DNA of 34,429 nt from Treponema sp. (GTDB lineage: Bacteria; Spirochaetota; Spirochaetia; Treponematales; Treponemataceae). Under the pieces are notes generated by a model. That model had not been told where the DNA came from. It did not search any database and saw only the letters and a list, made by a program, of their open reading frames with translations. Position numbers and translations under genes: made by a program. This document shows, piece after piece, positions 7,588-14,755 of the stretch (position 1 is its first letter; the number at the start of each line of letters is the position of its first letter). The stretch covers positions 1-34,429 of the forward strand of contig JAKSTJ010000026.1 in assembly GCA_024402635.1 (NCBI GenBank). The letters run 5' to 3'.

Positions 7588-8171
7588 TGGAACTTTATAT
7601 TATTCGTCATGGAGAAACTGTCTGGAATCTGGAAAACAGACTTCAGGGCACTGTAGATATAGATTTAAATCCAAATGGCAGAAAAAAAGCCGTAGATTTA
7701 GGAAATCAGTTGGATTCCATTCAATTCGATAAAATTTATGTTTCTCCCTTAATTCGAGCTTATGAAACAGCCTGTTTAATAAGAGGCAGAAGAGATATTC
7801 AGATAATACGGGATAATCGTCTTAGAGAAATTTCTTTTGGCCAAATGGAAGGCCGTTGCTATGATGAAGTAATAGACGAAAAGTGTCCTTTTAATTATTT
7901 TTTTACAGCCCCGGAAAAATATGTGCCACCTGTCAATGGTGAAACTCTGGAAGATTTATGTGCCAGAACAAAAGATTTTATTGTTAAAGAAATAGAGCCA
8001 CAGTATAAAACTGCAGCCCGTATTATGATTGTTGCTCATGGAGCTTTAAATAAAGGAATTATGTGTTACCTGGAAAATAATGACAAAGCTCATTTCTGGG
8101 GCGAAGGATTGCAGCAGAATTGCCAGGCCACCATTTTTTCTTATAACGGCCAAATCTGGACAAGAAAATAA
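7587..8171 (+). CDS. Histidine phosphatase family protein (phosphoglycerate mutase-like)
   Basis: A 194-residue protein. The N-terminus ELYIIRHGETVWN holds the RHG phospho-acceptor motif, LQGTVDIDLNPNGRKKA is the next conserved block, YVSPLIRAYETA carries the second active-site Arg, LREISFGQMEGR follows, and IVAHGALNKGI carries the second catalytic His. Such enzymes dephosphorylate small phosphorylated metabolites (alpha-ribazole-5'-phosphate, sugar phosphates and others); the substrate cannot be read from the sequence. The start at 7587 is preferred over 7581 because a TGnTATATT promoter occupies 7572-7580. The gene converges with the GH130 gene, with only 40 bp between the stops and no obvious terminator. 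Confidence 0.85.
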   Translation: MELYIIRHGETVWNLENRLQGTVDIDLNPNGRKKAVDLGNQLDSIQFDKIYVSPLIRAYETACLIRGRRDIQIIRDNRLREISFGQMEGRCYDEVIDEKCPFNYFFTAPEKYVPPVNGETLEDLCARTKDFIVKEIEPQYKTAARIMIVAHGALNKGIMCYLENNDKAHFWGEGLQQNCQATIFSYNGQIWTRK

Positions 8172-8211
8172 CATTCTTATTTTATTTGACCGAAAGAAAA
8201 TATTCCAAAAA

Positions 8212-9375
8212 TTAAAGCAATTCCAGATTCTTTTTAATCAATTCACATCTTTGTTTTACACAATCAGGACTTCTAAGAGGATCCTTTGGTGTATTAAATG
8301 CATAATCCAGAAGTTTTTCTACAGTAGTTGTTGCAACGTGCAGTCTTGTATCCGAAGATGCATAATAAATAAAGATTTTTCCATCTTTTTCAATTGCTCC
8401 ATTACTGAATACAACATTTGAAACATCACCAGTTCTTTCGCTTCCAAGTGGTACTAAGAAAACTCCACCTGGTTCAGCAATTACTTTTGAAGGATCAGAT
8501 AAATCTGTAACATATACATAGAGAACATATCTTAAACCGTCAGCTGTATTTCTTACACCATGAGAAATATGAATCCAACCTTTTTCAGTTTTGATTGGAG
8601 TTGCACCAGCACCATTTTTTGCTTCTGTGATTGTATGATAAACACGTTTTGAAATAATTTTTTCTTCGTCAATAACGGCATTTGTAATATCATCACAAAG
8701 TCCAAAACCTACTCCGCCACCGCTTCCTGTGTTAATAAAATCATCCATTGGGCGAGTATAAAAAGCATATTTTCCGTTTACAAATTCCGGATGAAGACAA
8801 ACATTTCGCTGCTGAGGAGAATGTTTTGTAATAAGATTAGGAAGTCTTTCCCAGTTTTCCAAATCTTTAGTTCTTACAATACCAGCGGCTGCAACTGCTG
8901 CTCCCAAATCAGGGTTAGATTTATCTTTACTTTCTGAACAGAAAACACCATAAATCCATCCATCTTCATGCTGAGTAATACGCATATCATATACGTTAGT
9001 TTCTTCCGCACAAGTGTCTGGCAATTGAATAGGGTAGTCACGGAATCTGAAATTATCAATTCCATTTGGACTTTCAGCTACAGCAAAAAAAGATTTTCTG
9101 TCATTTCCTTCAACACGACAAACAAGACAATATTTTCCGTTAAGATAAATTGCTCCTGCATTAAAAACACAGTTAATTCCTAATCGTTCCATAAAAAAAG
9201 GATTAGTTTCTTTGCAAATATCATATTTCCAAGTAAGAGGGACAGAGTCTCTTGTTAAAATAGGATAAACGTATCTGTCGTAAATTCCATTATAAAAATC
9301 ACTGTTGATTTTATTTTTACGAGAAAGAAGTTTTTCCTGCTGCTTTTTCATAGAATAATATTTTTCGTGAATCAT
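8212..9375 (-). CDS. GH130 4-O-beta-D-mannosyl-D-glucose phosphorylase
   Basis: A 387-residue cytoplasmic enzyme that by family phosphorolyses beta-1,4-mannosyl-glucose to mannose-1-phosphate and glucose in mannan use. [25 protein letters not shown] (from residue 58), [24 protein letters not shown], and [15 protein letters not shown] are characteristic of the GH130_1 subgroup. Asp130 in NVYDMRIT lines up with the catalytic Asp131 reported for the Bacteroides fragilis enzyme. Length is normal for the family (about 390). AGGAGA precedes the ATG. A TTGTTT-17-TATAGT promoter lies upstream on the same strand. The second minus-strand glycosidase gene lies upstream but is separated by a repeat region and its own terminator. 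A mannooligosaccharide phosphorylase (GH130_2) is the nearest alternative. Confidence 0.87.
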   Translation of the reverse strand: MIHEKYYSMKKQQEKLLSRKNKINSDFYNGIYDRYVYPILTRDSVPLTWKYDICKETNPFFMERLGINCVFNAGAIYLNGKYCLVCRVEGNDRKSFFAVAESPNGIDNFRFRDYPIQLPDTCAEETNVYDMRITQHEDGWIYGVFCSESKDKSNPDLGAAVAAAGIVRTKDLENWERLPNLITKHSPQQRNVCLHPEFVNGKYAFYTRPMDDFINTGSGGGVGFGLCDDITNAVIDEEKIISKRVYHTITEAKNGAGATPIKTEKGWIHISHGVRNTADGLRYVLYVYVTDLSDPSKVIAEPGGVFLVPLGSERTGDVSNVVFSNGAIEKDGKIFIYYASSDTRLHVATTTVEKLLDYAFNTPKDPLRSPDCVKQRCELIKKNLELL

Positions 9376-9416
9376 AAAAAAATCTCCTGTATATAAAAGT
9401 CCTTTGACTTTATTAA

Positions 9417-9445
9417 ACTATATACTTAATTTTAGTTAAAAACAA
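9417..9445 (-). promoter_or_regulatory. Promoter of the GH130 gene
   Basis: Minus-strand TTGTTT (9440-9445) and TATAGT (9417-9422) are separated by exactly 17 bp. The predicted leader is about 35 bases and ends in CAGGAGA before the ATG. Confidence 0.5.
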
Positions 9446-9506
9446 GTTAAATTTACTTAAAAAAATAGATAAATATTTTTTTTAAGATACACATAAACAC
9501 CGCTTA

Positions 9507-10060
9507 TCCTGAACTTGTTTCGGGGTTTCACCAATAATTTTCAGAAAAATATTAAGTCATTTGTCACCCTGAACTTGTTTCAGGGTCTCACCAATGATTT
9601 ATAAAAAAGATAATTGGTAAGATGCCGAACTAAATTCGGCATGACAAATAATTCCCTGTTTTTTATTCATACCCTGCCGCAGTGCAAGTAGAACCTAAAG
9701 CAATCCTGTCGGATTTCTTTTTAACGGTTCATCAATGCAAGCAACCCTGAACTTGTTTCGGGGTCTCACCAATAATTTTCAGAAAAATATTAAGTCATTT
9801 GTCACCCTGAACTTGTTTCGGGGTCTCACCAATGATCTATAAAAAAGATAATTGGTGAGATGCCGAACTAAATTCGGCATGACATATGATTCCCTGTGTT
9901 TTTTCATACCCTGCCGCAGTGCAAGTAGAACCTAAAGCAATCCTGTCGGATTTCTTTTTAACGGTTCATCAATGCAAGCAACCCTGAACTTGTTTCAGGG
10001 TCTCACCAATGATTTATAAAAAAGATAATTGGTGAGATGCCGAACTAAATTCGGCATGAC
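9507..10060 (+). repeat. Tandem REP-like repeat array, period about 238 bp
   Basis: Two complete units and a third one lacking about 60 bp. Hairpins with CCCTGAA-type stems sit at 9507, 9567, 9745, 9805 and 9982; GCCGAA-CTAAA-TTCGGC hairpins sit at 9624, 9862 and 10039. Corresponding positions are 238 bp apart in units 1 and 2. Between hairpins is an almost invariant block with CTGCCGCAGTGCAAGTAGAA. These hairpin words resemble the common REP-type intergenic sequences of several bacterial groups. No open reading frame of interest. The array fills most of the 949-bp gap between the two glycosidase genes. Confidence 0.85.
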
Positions 10061-10120
10061 ATATGATTTCTTATTTTTGATTTATCTCTGTCCCTGGCGT
10101 TACATTTATAAGAAAATTCT

Positions 10121-10190
10121 AACCGCAGATAAACGCTGATGCACGCAGATGATTAATAATATCCGCGTTTATCTGCGTGAATCTGCGGTT
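10121..10190 (+). repeat. Inverted repeat of ACGCAGAT/ACCGCAGAT words
   Basis: AACCGCAGAT (10121-10130) pairs perfectly with ATCTGCGGTT (10181-10190). Inside, each 30-bp arm holds three roughly 10-bp words of the type AnACGCnGAT, with the inner words swapped between the arms. The centre is AT-rich (10151-10160). It belongs to a widespread class of intergenic repeats; function unknown. Confidence 0.7.
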
Positions 10191-10243
10191 TGTTATTAAT
10201 ACAACCAATTATCTCTGTCCCCAGTTTTGTGCACTTTATTTCG

Positions 10244-10273
10244 GTAAGATGCCGAACTAAATTCGGCATGACA
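10244..10273 (+). repeat. Isolated copy of the GCCGAA...TTCGGC hairpin module
   Basis: GGTAAGATGCCGAACTAAAT, followed by TCGGCATGACAAAT, repeats the right-hand module of the tandem array. It lies just before the terminator of the minus-strand glycosidase gene. Confidence 0.7.
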
Positions 10274-10284
10274 AATGGATGGGC

Positions 10285-10318
10285 AAAAAAAAGATGCCTC
10301 AGAAAGGCATCTTTTTTA
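10285..10318 (-). terminator. Rho-independent terminator of the GH-G glycosidase gene
   Basis: AGATGCCT (10292-10299), loop CAGAA, AGGCATCT (10305-10312). The A-run at 10285-10291 gives the T-run on the minus strand and a T-run also follows on the plus strand, so it can work both ways. It starts about seven bases past the stop codon of the minus-strand gene. Confidence 0.85.
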
Positions 10319-10324
10319 TAAAAC

Positions 10325-11755
10325 TTAAAGTTTATCAATCAGCATTGAACATTTTCCAGAAGGAATTGGTAATGTCTTTTTCTTCTGATCAAGAATATTG
10401 ATTGTAAAGTAATAAAGTTTTTCACTTTCCATCTGAATTTCCCATCCACGGTTACTTTTATTACTTAAAATTGTAATAAGGTTTCGTTTAAGGGAAAGGT
10501 TTTCAATTCCCATAATTTCAAGATTTGGAATAATCCAGTCTACAGTTTTTCTTGGAAGACTAATAGAAAGTCCAATAACATTTTCAATCATTAATGCAAC
10601 TGTAGAAAGACCAGCTGTAATAAGGTAATGCTTTCTTGGGAAAAGAGGATCAGAATCCATTACAGGGCGTCCTTCTCCATTTGGAAGATATGCTTCCCAT
10701 AAATCACCTGGTTCTTTATTTTCATTTGGCATAAGACCTTCAAGAACAAAATACAAATGGCGGATTGCACATTCTCTGGCAAGTTCATATTCGCCGTATT
10801 TTTCAAGACCTTTGATTACCATAAAATTGAATGCAGGATTTACACTTCCGCAGTATCCGTTTCCTTTTTCGCTGAAGTTTGGATCATCCGCACTTAAAGT
10901 TGGGAAAGGATGTTCTGTACCAAAGGAATCAGGATTATTTAAATGTTCTACAAGTCGGTCTGCTTTATCAGCATTTGGAATTTCTGCAAGCATTGTCCAA
11001 TAGCAGGCAATTGTTTTTGTAGAAAGTTTTTCAGCATTTTTATCAAGATCATAATAAAAACCTGTATTATTATTCCACATAAGAGAATTAATTCTTGTTT
11101 TAATAGAAAAATATAATCTTCTATATTGGAAACTTAATTCTTTATCGTTAAGAATATCACCTAATGCAGACATGTAAGAAGCATTGATTGCCATACATGC
11201 ATTAAAATCAACAGGGTAAACTGCATCTTTTCTAGGAGAATTTGTCATTCCGCTTACTGATGCAGGAATAGCATAAAGCCCATTTTCCTGTTTAAATGTT
11301 GTATCGAGCCATGTCATATATTTCTGAAGATATGGCATTATTTCTTTAATTCTTTTTTTATTAGCAGATTTGTGATAAAGGTTGAATTCTGCCCATGCAA
11401 ATAAAGGTAATCCAACGCCATCTGGATTTTCAGAATCAATTATTGGCTGATTGTTTGAAACATCATATTTGTAGCGAATAGCTCCGTTTTCTTCTTGCTG
11501 AGAGTAGAAATAATCAATATTTTTACATGCATCAAAATTTCTATTCGAATATACAAGAAAGAAAGAAGAGAATATAGATTCAAACTGATTTATAATTCTT
11601 TTGTTGTTTTCCGGATAAAGAAACAGTCCGTCATTATCCTGGTCTCCAGTTTCAGGATTTACCCAAAGAGAGGAAATCCAAGACCATGTTTTACCATAAA
11701 TATCTACAAAATCCTGATCATAAAAATGGATTTGTGGAAAATCGTGCTTATTCAC
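10325..11755 (-). CDS. Clan GH-G (GH63/MGH1-like) glycoside hydrolase with altered catalytic position
   Basis: A 476-residue (alpha/alpha)6-barrel type protein without signal peptide, resembling GH63/mannosylglycerate hydrolase and trehalase relatives. NGLYAIPASVSGMTNSPR (about 158-175) with YPVDFNACMAINA after it aligns with the trehalase block SGWDxSSR...VPVDLN. The general-acid Asp expected in that block is Thr171 here. The other catalytic carboxylate is probably Glu354 in LWEAYLPNGEG. LFPRKHYLITAGLSTVALMIENV follows, and a beta-rich tail closes the protein. The start is GTG (11753-11755) with AGGAG upstream. With the nearby mannosylglucose phosphorylase it suggests handling of manno- or glyco-conjugates, but substrate and even activity are uncertain because of Thr171. 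Confidence 0.7.
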   Translation of the reverse strand: MNKHDFPQIHFYDQDFVDIYGKTWSWISSLWVNPETGDQDNDGLFLYPENNKRIINQFESIFSSFFLVYSNRNFDACKNIDYFYSQQEENGAIRYKYDVSNNQPIIDSENPDGVGLPLFAWAEFNLYHKSANKKRIKEIMPYLQKYMTWLDTTFKQENGLYAIPASVSGMTNSPRKDAVYPVDFNACMAINASYMSALGDILNDKELSFQYRRLYFSIKTRINSLMWNNNTGFYYDLDKNAEKLSTKTIACYWTMLAEIPNADKADRLVEHLNNPDSFGTEHPFPTLSADDPNFSEKGNGYCGSVNPAFNFMVIKGLEKYGEYELARECAIRHLYFVLEGLMPNENKEPGDLWEAYLPNGEGRPVMDSDPLFPRKHYLITAGLSTVALMIENVIGLSISLPRKTVDWIIPNLEIMGIENLSLKRNLITILSNKSNRGWEIQMESEKLYYFTINILDQKKKTLPIPSGKCSMLIDKL

Positions 11756-11805
11756 AAGAACTCCTAATCAATAAAAACTTATTTAAATCGGCTTTTACAA
11801 AACAT

Positions 11806-11834
11806 AGTATATCACAAATTTATTAAAACGTGAA
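11806..11834 (-). promoter_or_regulatory. Promoter of the GH-G gene
   Basis: Minus-strand TTCACG (11829-11834) and TATACT (11806-11811) are 17 bp apart. The rest of 11835-12048 is AT-rich (T and A runs, a TTTTCTT/AAGAAAA inverted repeat near 12015) and holds no gene that I can see. Confidence 0.45.
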
Positions 11835-12048
11835 AAAAATATTAGATATTTTAATTATTTTAATAAAAAAGTCTAGGTGACTATCTTTGAAAATAGAAAA
11901 AAAACAGCTTATTCAAATAATTTAATAATTTTTTTTAAAAAAATGTAACAAATTTTATAAATATGTCTTTATTTTATTGAAGATTGTTAATTTTCAACAT
12001 AAAGGTCGGTAATTTTTCTTAGAAAAGAAAATTAAGTAAAAAATTTTC

Positions 12049-12076
12049 TTGTGTTTTAGAAATTTTACCTTATAAT
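12049..12076 (+). promoter_or_regulatory. Promoter of the duplicated secreted protein gene
   Basis: TTGTGT (12049-12054) and consensus TATAAT (12071-12076), 16 bp apart. The transcript would start near 12083 and have a consensus AGGAGG at 12105-12110, which suggests strong expression. Confidence 0.6.
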
Positions 12077-12120
12077 TTAATTAATTCATGCTATTTAATA
12101 AATTAGGAGGTTAAAAAAGT

Positions 12121-13095
12121 ATGAAAAAATTAGTTATGGCTACAGCTATGTTAGCTGCAATGGCTGCATCAGTATTCGCTGTTGCACACCCAAGAACTTA
12201 CAAACTTGATCTTGCAGATTCAGGAGCAACTTGTTCAATCGCATTCAACTCGTATGGACCAAACTATCAGGGTACACCAGATTTCACAAAATTCATGAAA
12301 GCTGACAAACCTATGAAAGGTGATACTTTCGAAGTACACTTAAAGTTTAAGTCTAATATTGATTTACCACTTCTCTTGGTAAGTGTTGTTGATACATCAC
12401 CACAGGCAAACTACTGGACACTTCTTACAGAAAATCAGCAGATTGAAGGTATTAAAGCTAACCAGGTAGTTGATAAAGTATTAACTTTCCCAGCTATCGC
12501 TGCTTGTAAAGGTCAGGTAAAACTCTGTTTACAGTATGACAACGCTGATCAGGATACAGCTGCTTTCCCATTAGTTAAGAAAGGTGCTAAATTAACAACA
12601 ATGAAAACAGTTGGAACAACAGATACTTCTAAAGAAGTTGTAGTTAGAAAAACTCCAAAAACATGGAATGTAAACCTTTCTAAATACGCTGCTTTCCTTG
12701 AAGTAAAAACAAACCATCCATGGGTAAATGGTGCTCAGGATATGTCTGTTATTTCTAACTACGAAACAGTTGCTGAAATTTCAAAAGCATTCGACAATGG
12801 TCGTTCACTCCCAATCAAGGGTGATACATTAATCATTACATATCGTGCTTCATCAAATGCTGATATCGATACATTGTACGTAGATGTTATTGAAAATACA
12901 GAAGCTGTAGGTTGGTGGGCTGTTCTTTCTGAAGGTGGACCTCAGGAATTCGCAAAAGACATCAAGAAAGGTGTTCCATTTGATGCAAAAGCTACATTTA
13001 AGTTAGCTAAAGGTGCTACAGATGGTATCTCATTACAGATTTTCTATGATGTTGGAGCTTCAAAAGGTCCTTCAATCTTGAAATATGCTAAATAA
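12121..13095 (+). CDS. Secreted protein with two homologous domains, unknown function
   Basis: A 324-residue protein with a clear signal peptide, cleaved after SVFA (residue 20). The mature part is beta-rich and duplicated: residues about 26-150 and 176-318 align, with PMKGDTFEVHLKFKSNIDLP against PIKGDTLIITYRASSNADID, NYWTLLTENQQIEGIKAN against GWWAVLSEGGPQEFAKDI, and VKLCLQYDNA against ISLQIFYDVG. The pattern suggests two jelly-roll domains such as carbohydrate-binding or envelope proteins have, but I do not recognise the family. Regular codon choice, a consensus promoter, AGGAGG and a strong terminator all point to high expression from a one-gene transcript. A periplasmic or surface carbohydrate-binding role is only a guess. 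Confidence 0.7.
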   Translation: MKKLVMATAMLAAMAASVFAVAHPRTYKLDLADSGATCSIAFNSYGPNYQGTPDFTKFMKADKPMKGDTFEVHLKFKSNIDLPLLLVSVVDTSPQANYWTLLTENQQIEGIKANQVVDKVLTFPAIAACKGQVKLCLQYDNADQDTAAFPLVKKGAKLTTMKTVGTTDTSKEVVVRKTPKTWNVNLSKYAAFLEVKTNHPWVNGAQDMSVISNYETVAEISKAFDNGRSLPIKGDTLIITYRASSNADIDTLYVDVIENTEAVGWWAVLSEGGPQEFAKDIKKGVPFDAKATFKLAKGATDGISLQIFYDVGASKGPSILKYAK

Positions 13096-13116
13096 TTAGA
13101 TATTAAATAGCAAATG

Positions 13117-13149
13117 AAAAAGCCTGCTGAGTTTCAGCAGGCTTTTTTT
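13117..13149 (+). terminator. Rho-independent terminator
   Basis: AGCCTGCTGA (13121-13130), loop GTT, TCAGCAGGCT (13134-13143), flanked by an A-run and by T at 13144-13149. It closes the secreted-protein transcript and could also serve the converging EIIC-like gene. Confidence 0.93.
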
Positions 13150-13230
13150 ATGGTCTAATACAAACTACAAAAACATCAAAGTAAAAGTCTTAATCGAATT
13201 GTACTTTGGCTCAATCTATATAAATCAAAA

Positions 13231-14295
13231 TTAGTTTAATGCTAAATCACCGTCTTTTATCCAGCCGATTTTTCTAAATAACATTCCAAAAAGCCAGCAT
13301 AAAACAGCAGGAAGAACAAAACAAACCAAGAGCAAACCTACCCAGTCCATAACACCAGGATTAATTGCTGCTGCTCCATTTGTTATTGCTGCTTCTGAAG
13401 GTGAATACCAGCCGCTTATTACACCAATTTGTCCAACAAGTCCACAAGTTCCCATTCCAGAAGAAACTGCTGCACCGTTCATTTCCATTTTGAAAATACA
13501 AGTTGCAATTGGACCTGTTATAATTGAAGTAAGAATAGCAGGAATCCAGATTTTAGGGTTTTTTATAATATTTGGCATCTGAAGCATTGAAGTTCCTAAT
13601 CCCTGTGAAACTAAACCTCCAAATTTGTTTTCCTTAAAACTTAATACAGCAAAACCTACCATTTGAGCACAACATCCGGCAACAGCAGCTCCACCTGCCA
13701 ATCCTGTTAATCCTAAGGCTGCACAAATTGCGGCGGAACTGATTGGTAAAGTTAATGCAATTCCAACTACAGCACTTACAATCATACCCATAATAAATGG
13801 ATGTAAATTTGTTGCCCACATAATAAGGTTTCCAACCCAGCTTGCAGCAATACCAATATATTTTGCTGTTAAAACTGTTAATAAAGCCCCGGAAAGAATT
13901 GTAACTAAAGGAGTTACAAGAATATCAACTTTTGTTTTTTTGCTTACAAGTCTTCCTAATTCTGCAGCAATAATTGCTATTACAAGAACTGCAAGAGGAC
14001 CGCCTGCTCCTCCTGTTACATTTGCAGCCGCACCAATTGCAGCTAAAGAAAAAAGAACCAGTGCTGGAACTTGCATTGCAAATCCAATACCAATTGCCAT
14101 TGCAGCTCCTACAACATGTGCTTCTGTTGCAAAGTTTCCTGCATCAACAAAAAACTGAAAGAACACATTTTGATTTAAGCGAAGCAACTGCTGTCCAATA
14201 GTTTTTATGATTGTTCCTGTTAAAAGAGAAGCAAACAATCCCTGTGCCATACCAGACATGGCATCAATTAAATAGCGCTTTACGTATTTATTCAT
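13231..14295 (-). CDS. PTS EIIC-like membrane protein (PTS_EIIC_2 family)
   Basis: A 354-residue integral membrane protein beginning MNKYVKRYLIDAMSGMAQGLFASLL. About nine hydrophobic segments, a Gly/Ala-rich VTGGAGGPLAVLVIAIIAAELG, and MNGAAVSSGMGTCGLVGQIGV match the PTS_EIIC_2 group of lone EIIC proteins. No EIIA or EIIB domain is fused to it or encoded nearby, so phosphotransferase transport is unproven. The start at 14295 is chosen over upstream in-frame codons because CAGGAGGG lies just before it and the upstream part runs through structured leader sequence. A TTGACA promoter and a folded leader of about 140 bases precede it, suggesting RNA-level control. HPr and HPr kinase are encoded about 7 kb away. 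Confidence 0.75.
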   Translation of the reverse strand: MNKYVKRYLIDAMSGMAQGLFASLLTGTIIKTIGQQLLRLNQNVFFQFFVDAGNFATEAHVVGAAMAIGIGFAMQVPALVLFSLAAIGAAANVTGGAGGPLAVLVIAIIAAELGRLVSKKTKVDILVTPLVTILSGALLTVLTAKYIGIAASWVGNLIMWATNLHPFIMGMIVSAVVGIALTLPISSAAICAALGLTGLAGGAAVAGCCAQMVGFAVLSFKENKFGGLVSQGLGTSMLQMPNIIKNPKIWIPAILTSIITGPIATCIFKMEMNGAAVSSGMGTCGLVGQIGVISGWYSPSEAAITNGAAAINPGVMDWVGLLLVCFVLPAVLCWLFGMLFRKIGWIKDGDLALN

Positions 14296-14341
14296 ACGAG
14301 CCCTCCTGAAAAATGAGAAAATAAAAATTTTGATTGTTAAA

Positions 14342-14432
14342 TTACTTGGAAGATGTTGATACGCGGCGCACCTTGGCATCACCGGTAATGCAGGACTCTA
14401 TGGACTCTAGCTCTAGTTCATCCCAAACGTAA
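14342..14432 (-). ncRNA. Structured 5' leader of the EIIC-like gene, candidate riboswitch
   Basis: Read on the minus strand, UUAC (14429-14432), UUGG (14423-14426) and GAUG (14419-14422) pair with GUAA (14342-14345), CCAA (14346-14349) and CAUC (14352-14355), giving a 12-bp closing stem with small bulges (GU on one side, UU on the other). Inside is a perfect hairpin, GCAUUA-CCGG-UGAUGC (14376-14391), plus a repeated AGAGUCC word and a GC-rich GGUGCGCCGCG stretch. It does not match a riboswitch class I know. It ends about 45 bases before the start codon. Confidence 0.5.
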
Positions 14433-14443
14433 AGTTAAGTACG

Positions 14444-14472
14444 ATTTTATAAAAAAAAACAGACAATGTCAA
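14444..14472 (-). promoter_or_regulatory. Promoter of the EIIC-like gene
   Basis: Minus-strand TTGACA (14467-14472) and TAAAAT (14444-14449) at 17 bp. The start would be near 14437, immediately before the structured leader. Confidence 0.6.
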
Positions 14473-14553
14473 AAGCATGATTTTTTTAACATTTTTCAAA
14501 AAAAAGCGGGTCCCAGTAACGAAAAAAAACCAAGGTATCCTCCCACGTATTCA

Positions 14554-14588
14554 GAAATCCCTAGACGGCATAAACCGTTAGTGATTTC
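14554..14588. other. Long hairpin in a GC-rich island between divergent genes
   Basis: GAAATC (14554-14559) pairs with GATTTC (14583-14588), then after one mismatch CTAGACGG (14561-14568) pairs with CCGTTAG plus one G-T, around loop CATAAA. It sits in a GC-rich patch (about 14505-14612, including GCGGGCGCCCCCC) unlike the AT-rich surroundings. No gene seen. A weak TATTAT at 14713-14718 may be the -10 of the downstream operon. Confidence 0.5.
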
Positions 14589-14755
14589 TTCCGCGGGCGC
14601 CCCCCTTAGTTCTTTTTTCTACGTCCCACTTTTTTCACATTGATTAAAATTATGCTTTTTTATAAATGCTAAGAAAAACGGTAGCTTTTTCATTTTCTTA
14701 ACGTTTTTTTTGTATTATATTTAAAATTACATTTTATTATTTCGGAGGCAATCGT

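Noticed and set aside
8080..8421. 113-codon plus-strand frame across the convergent stops
   Set aside because: Overlaps two well supported genes in other frames and has no ribosome site.
10153..10338. 61-codon minus-strand frame with HPFVMPNLVRHLT
   Set aside because: It translates the REP-like hairpin and inverted repeat DNA; no ribosome site, no coding pattern.
13940..14201. Ala/Pro- and Leu/Gln-rich plus-strand frames
   Set aside because: Antisense to the EIIC-like membrane gene; composition reflects its Ala/Gly codons.
14296..14382. N-terminal extension of the EIIC-like protein
   Set aside because: The longer frame (MMPRCAAYQHLPSN) runs through the structured leader, and CAGGAGGG directly precedes the ATG at 14295.
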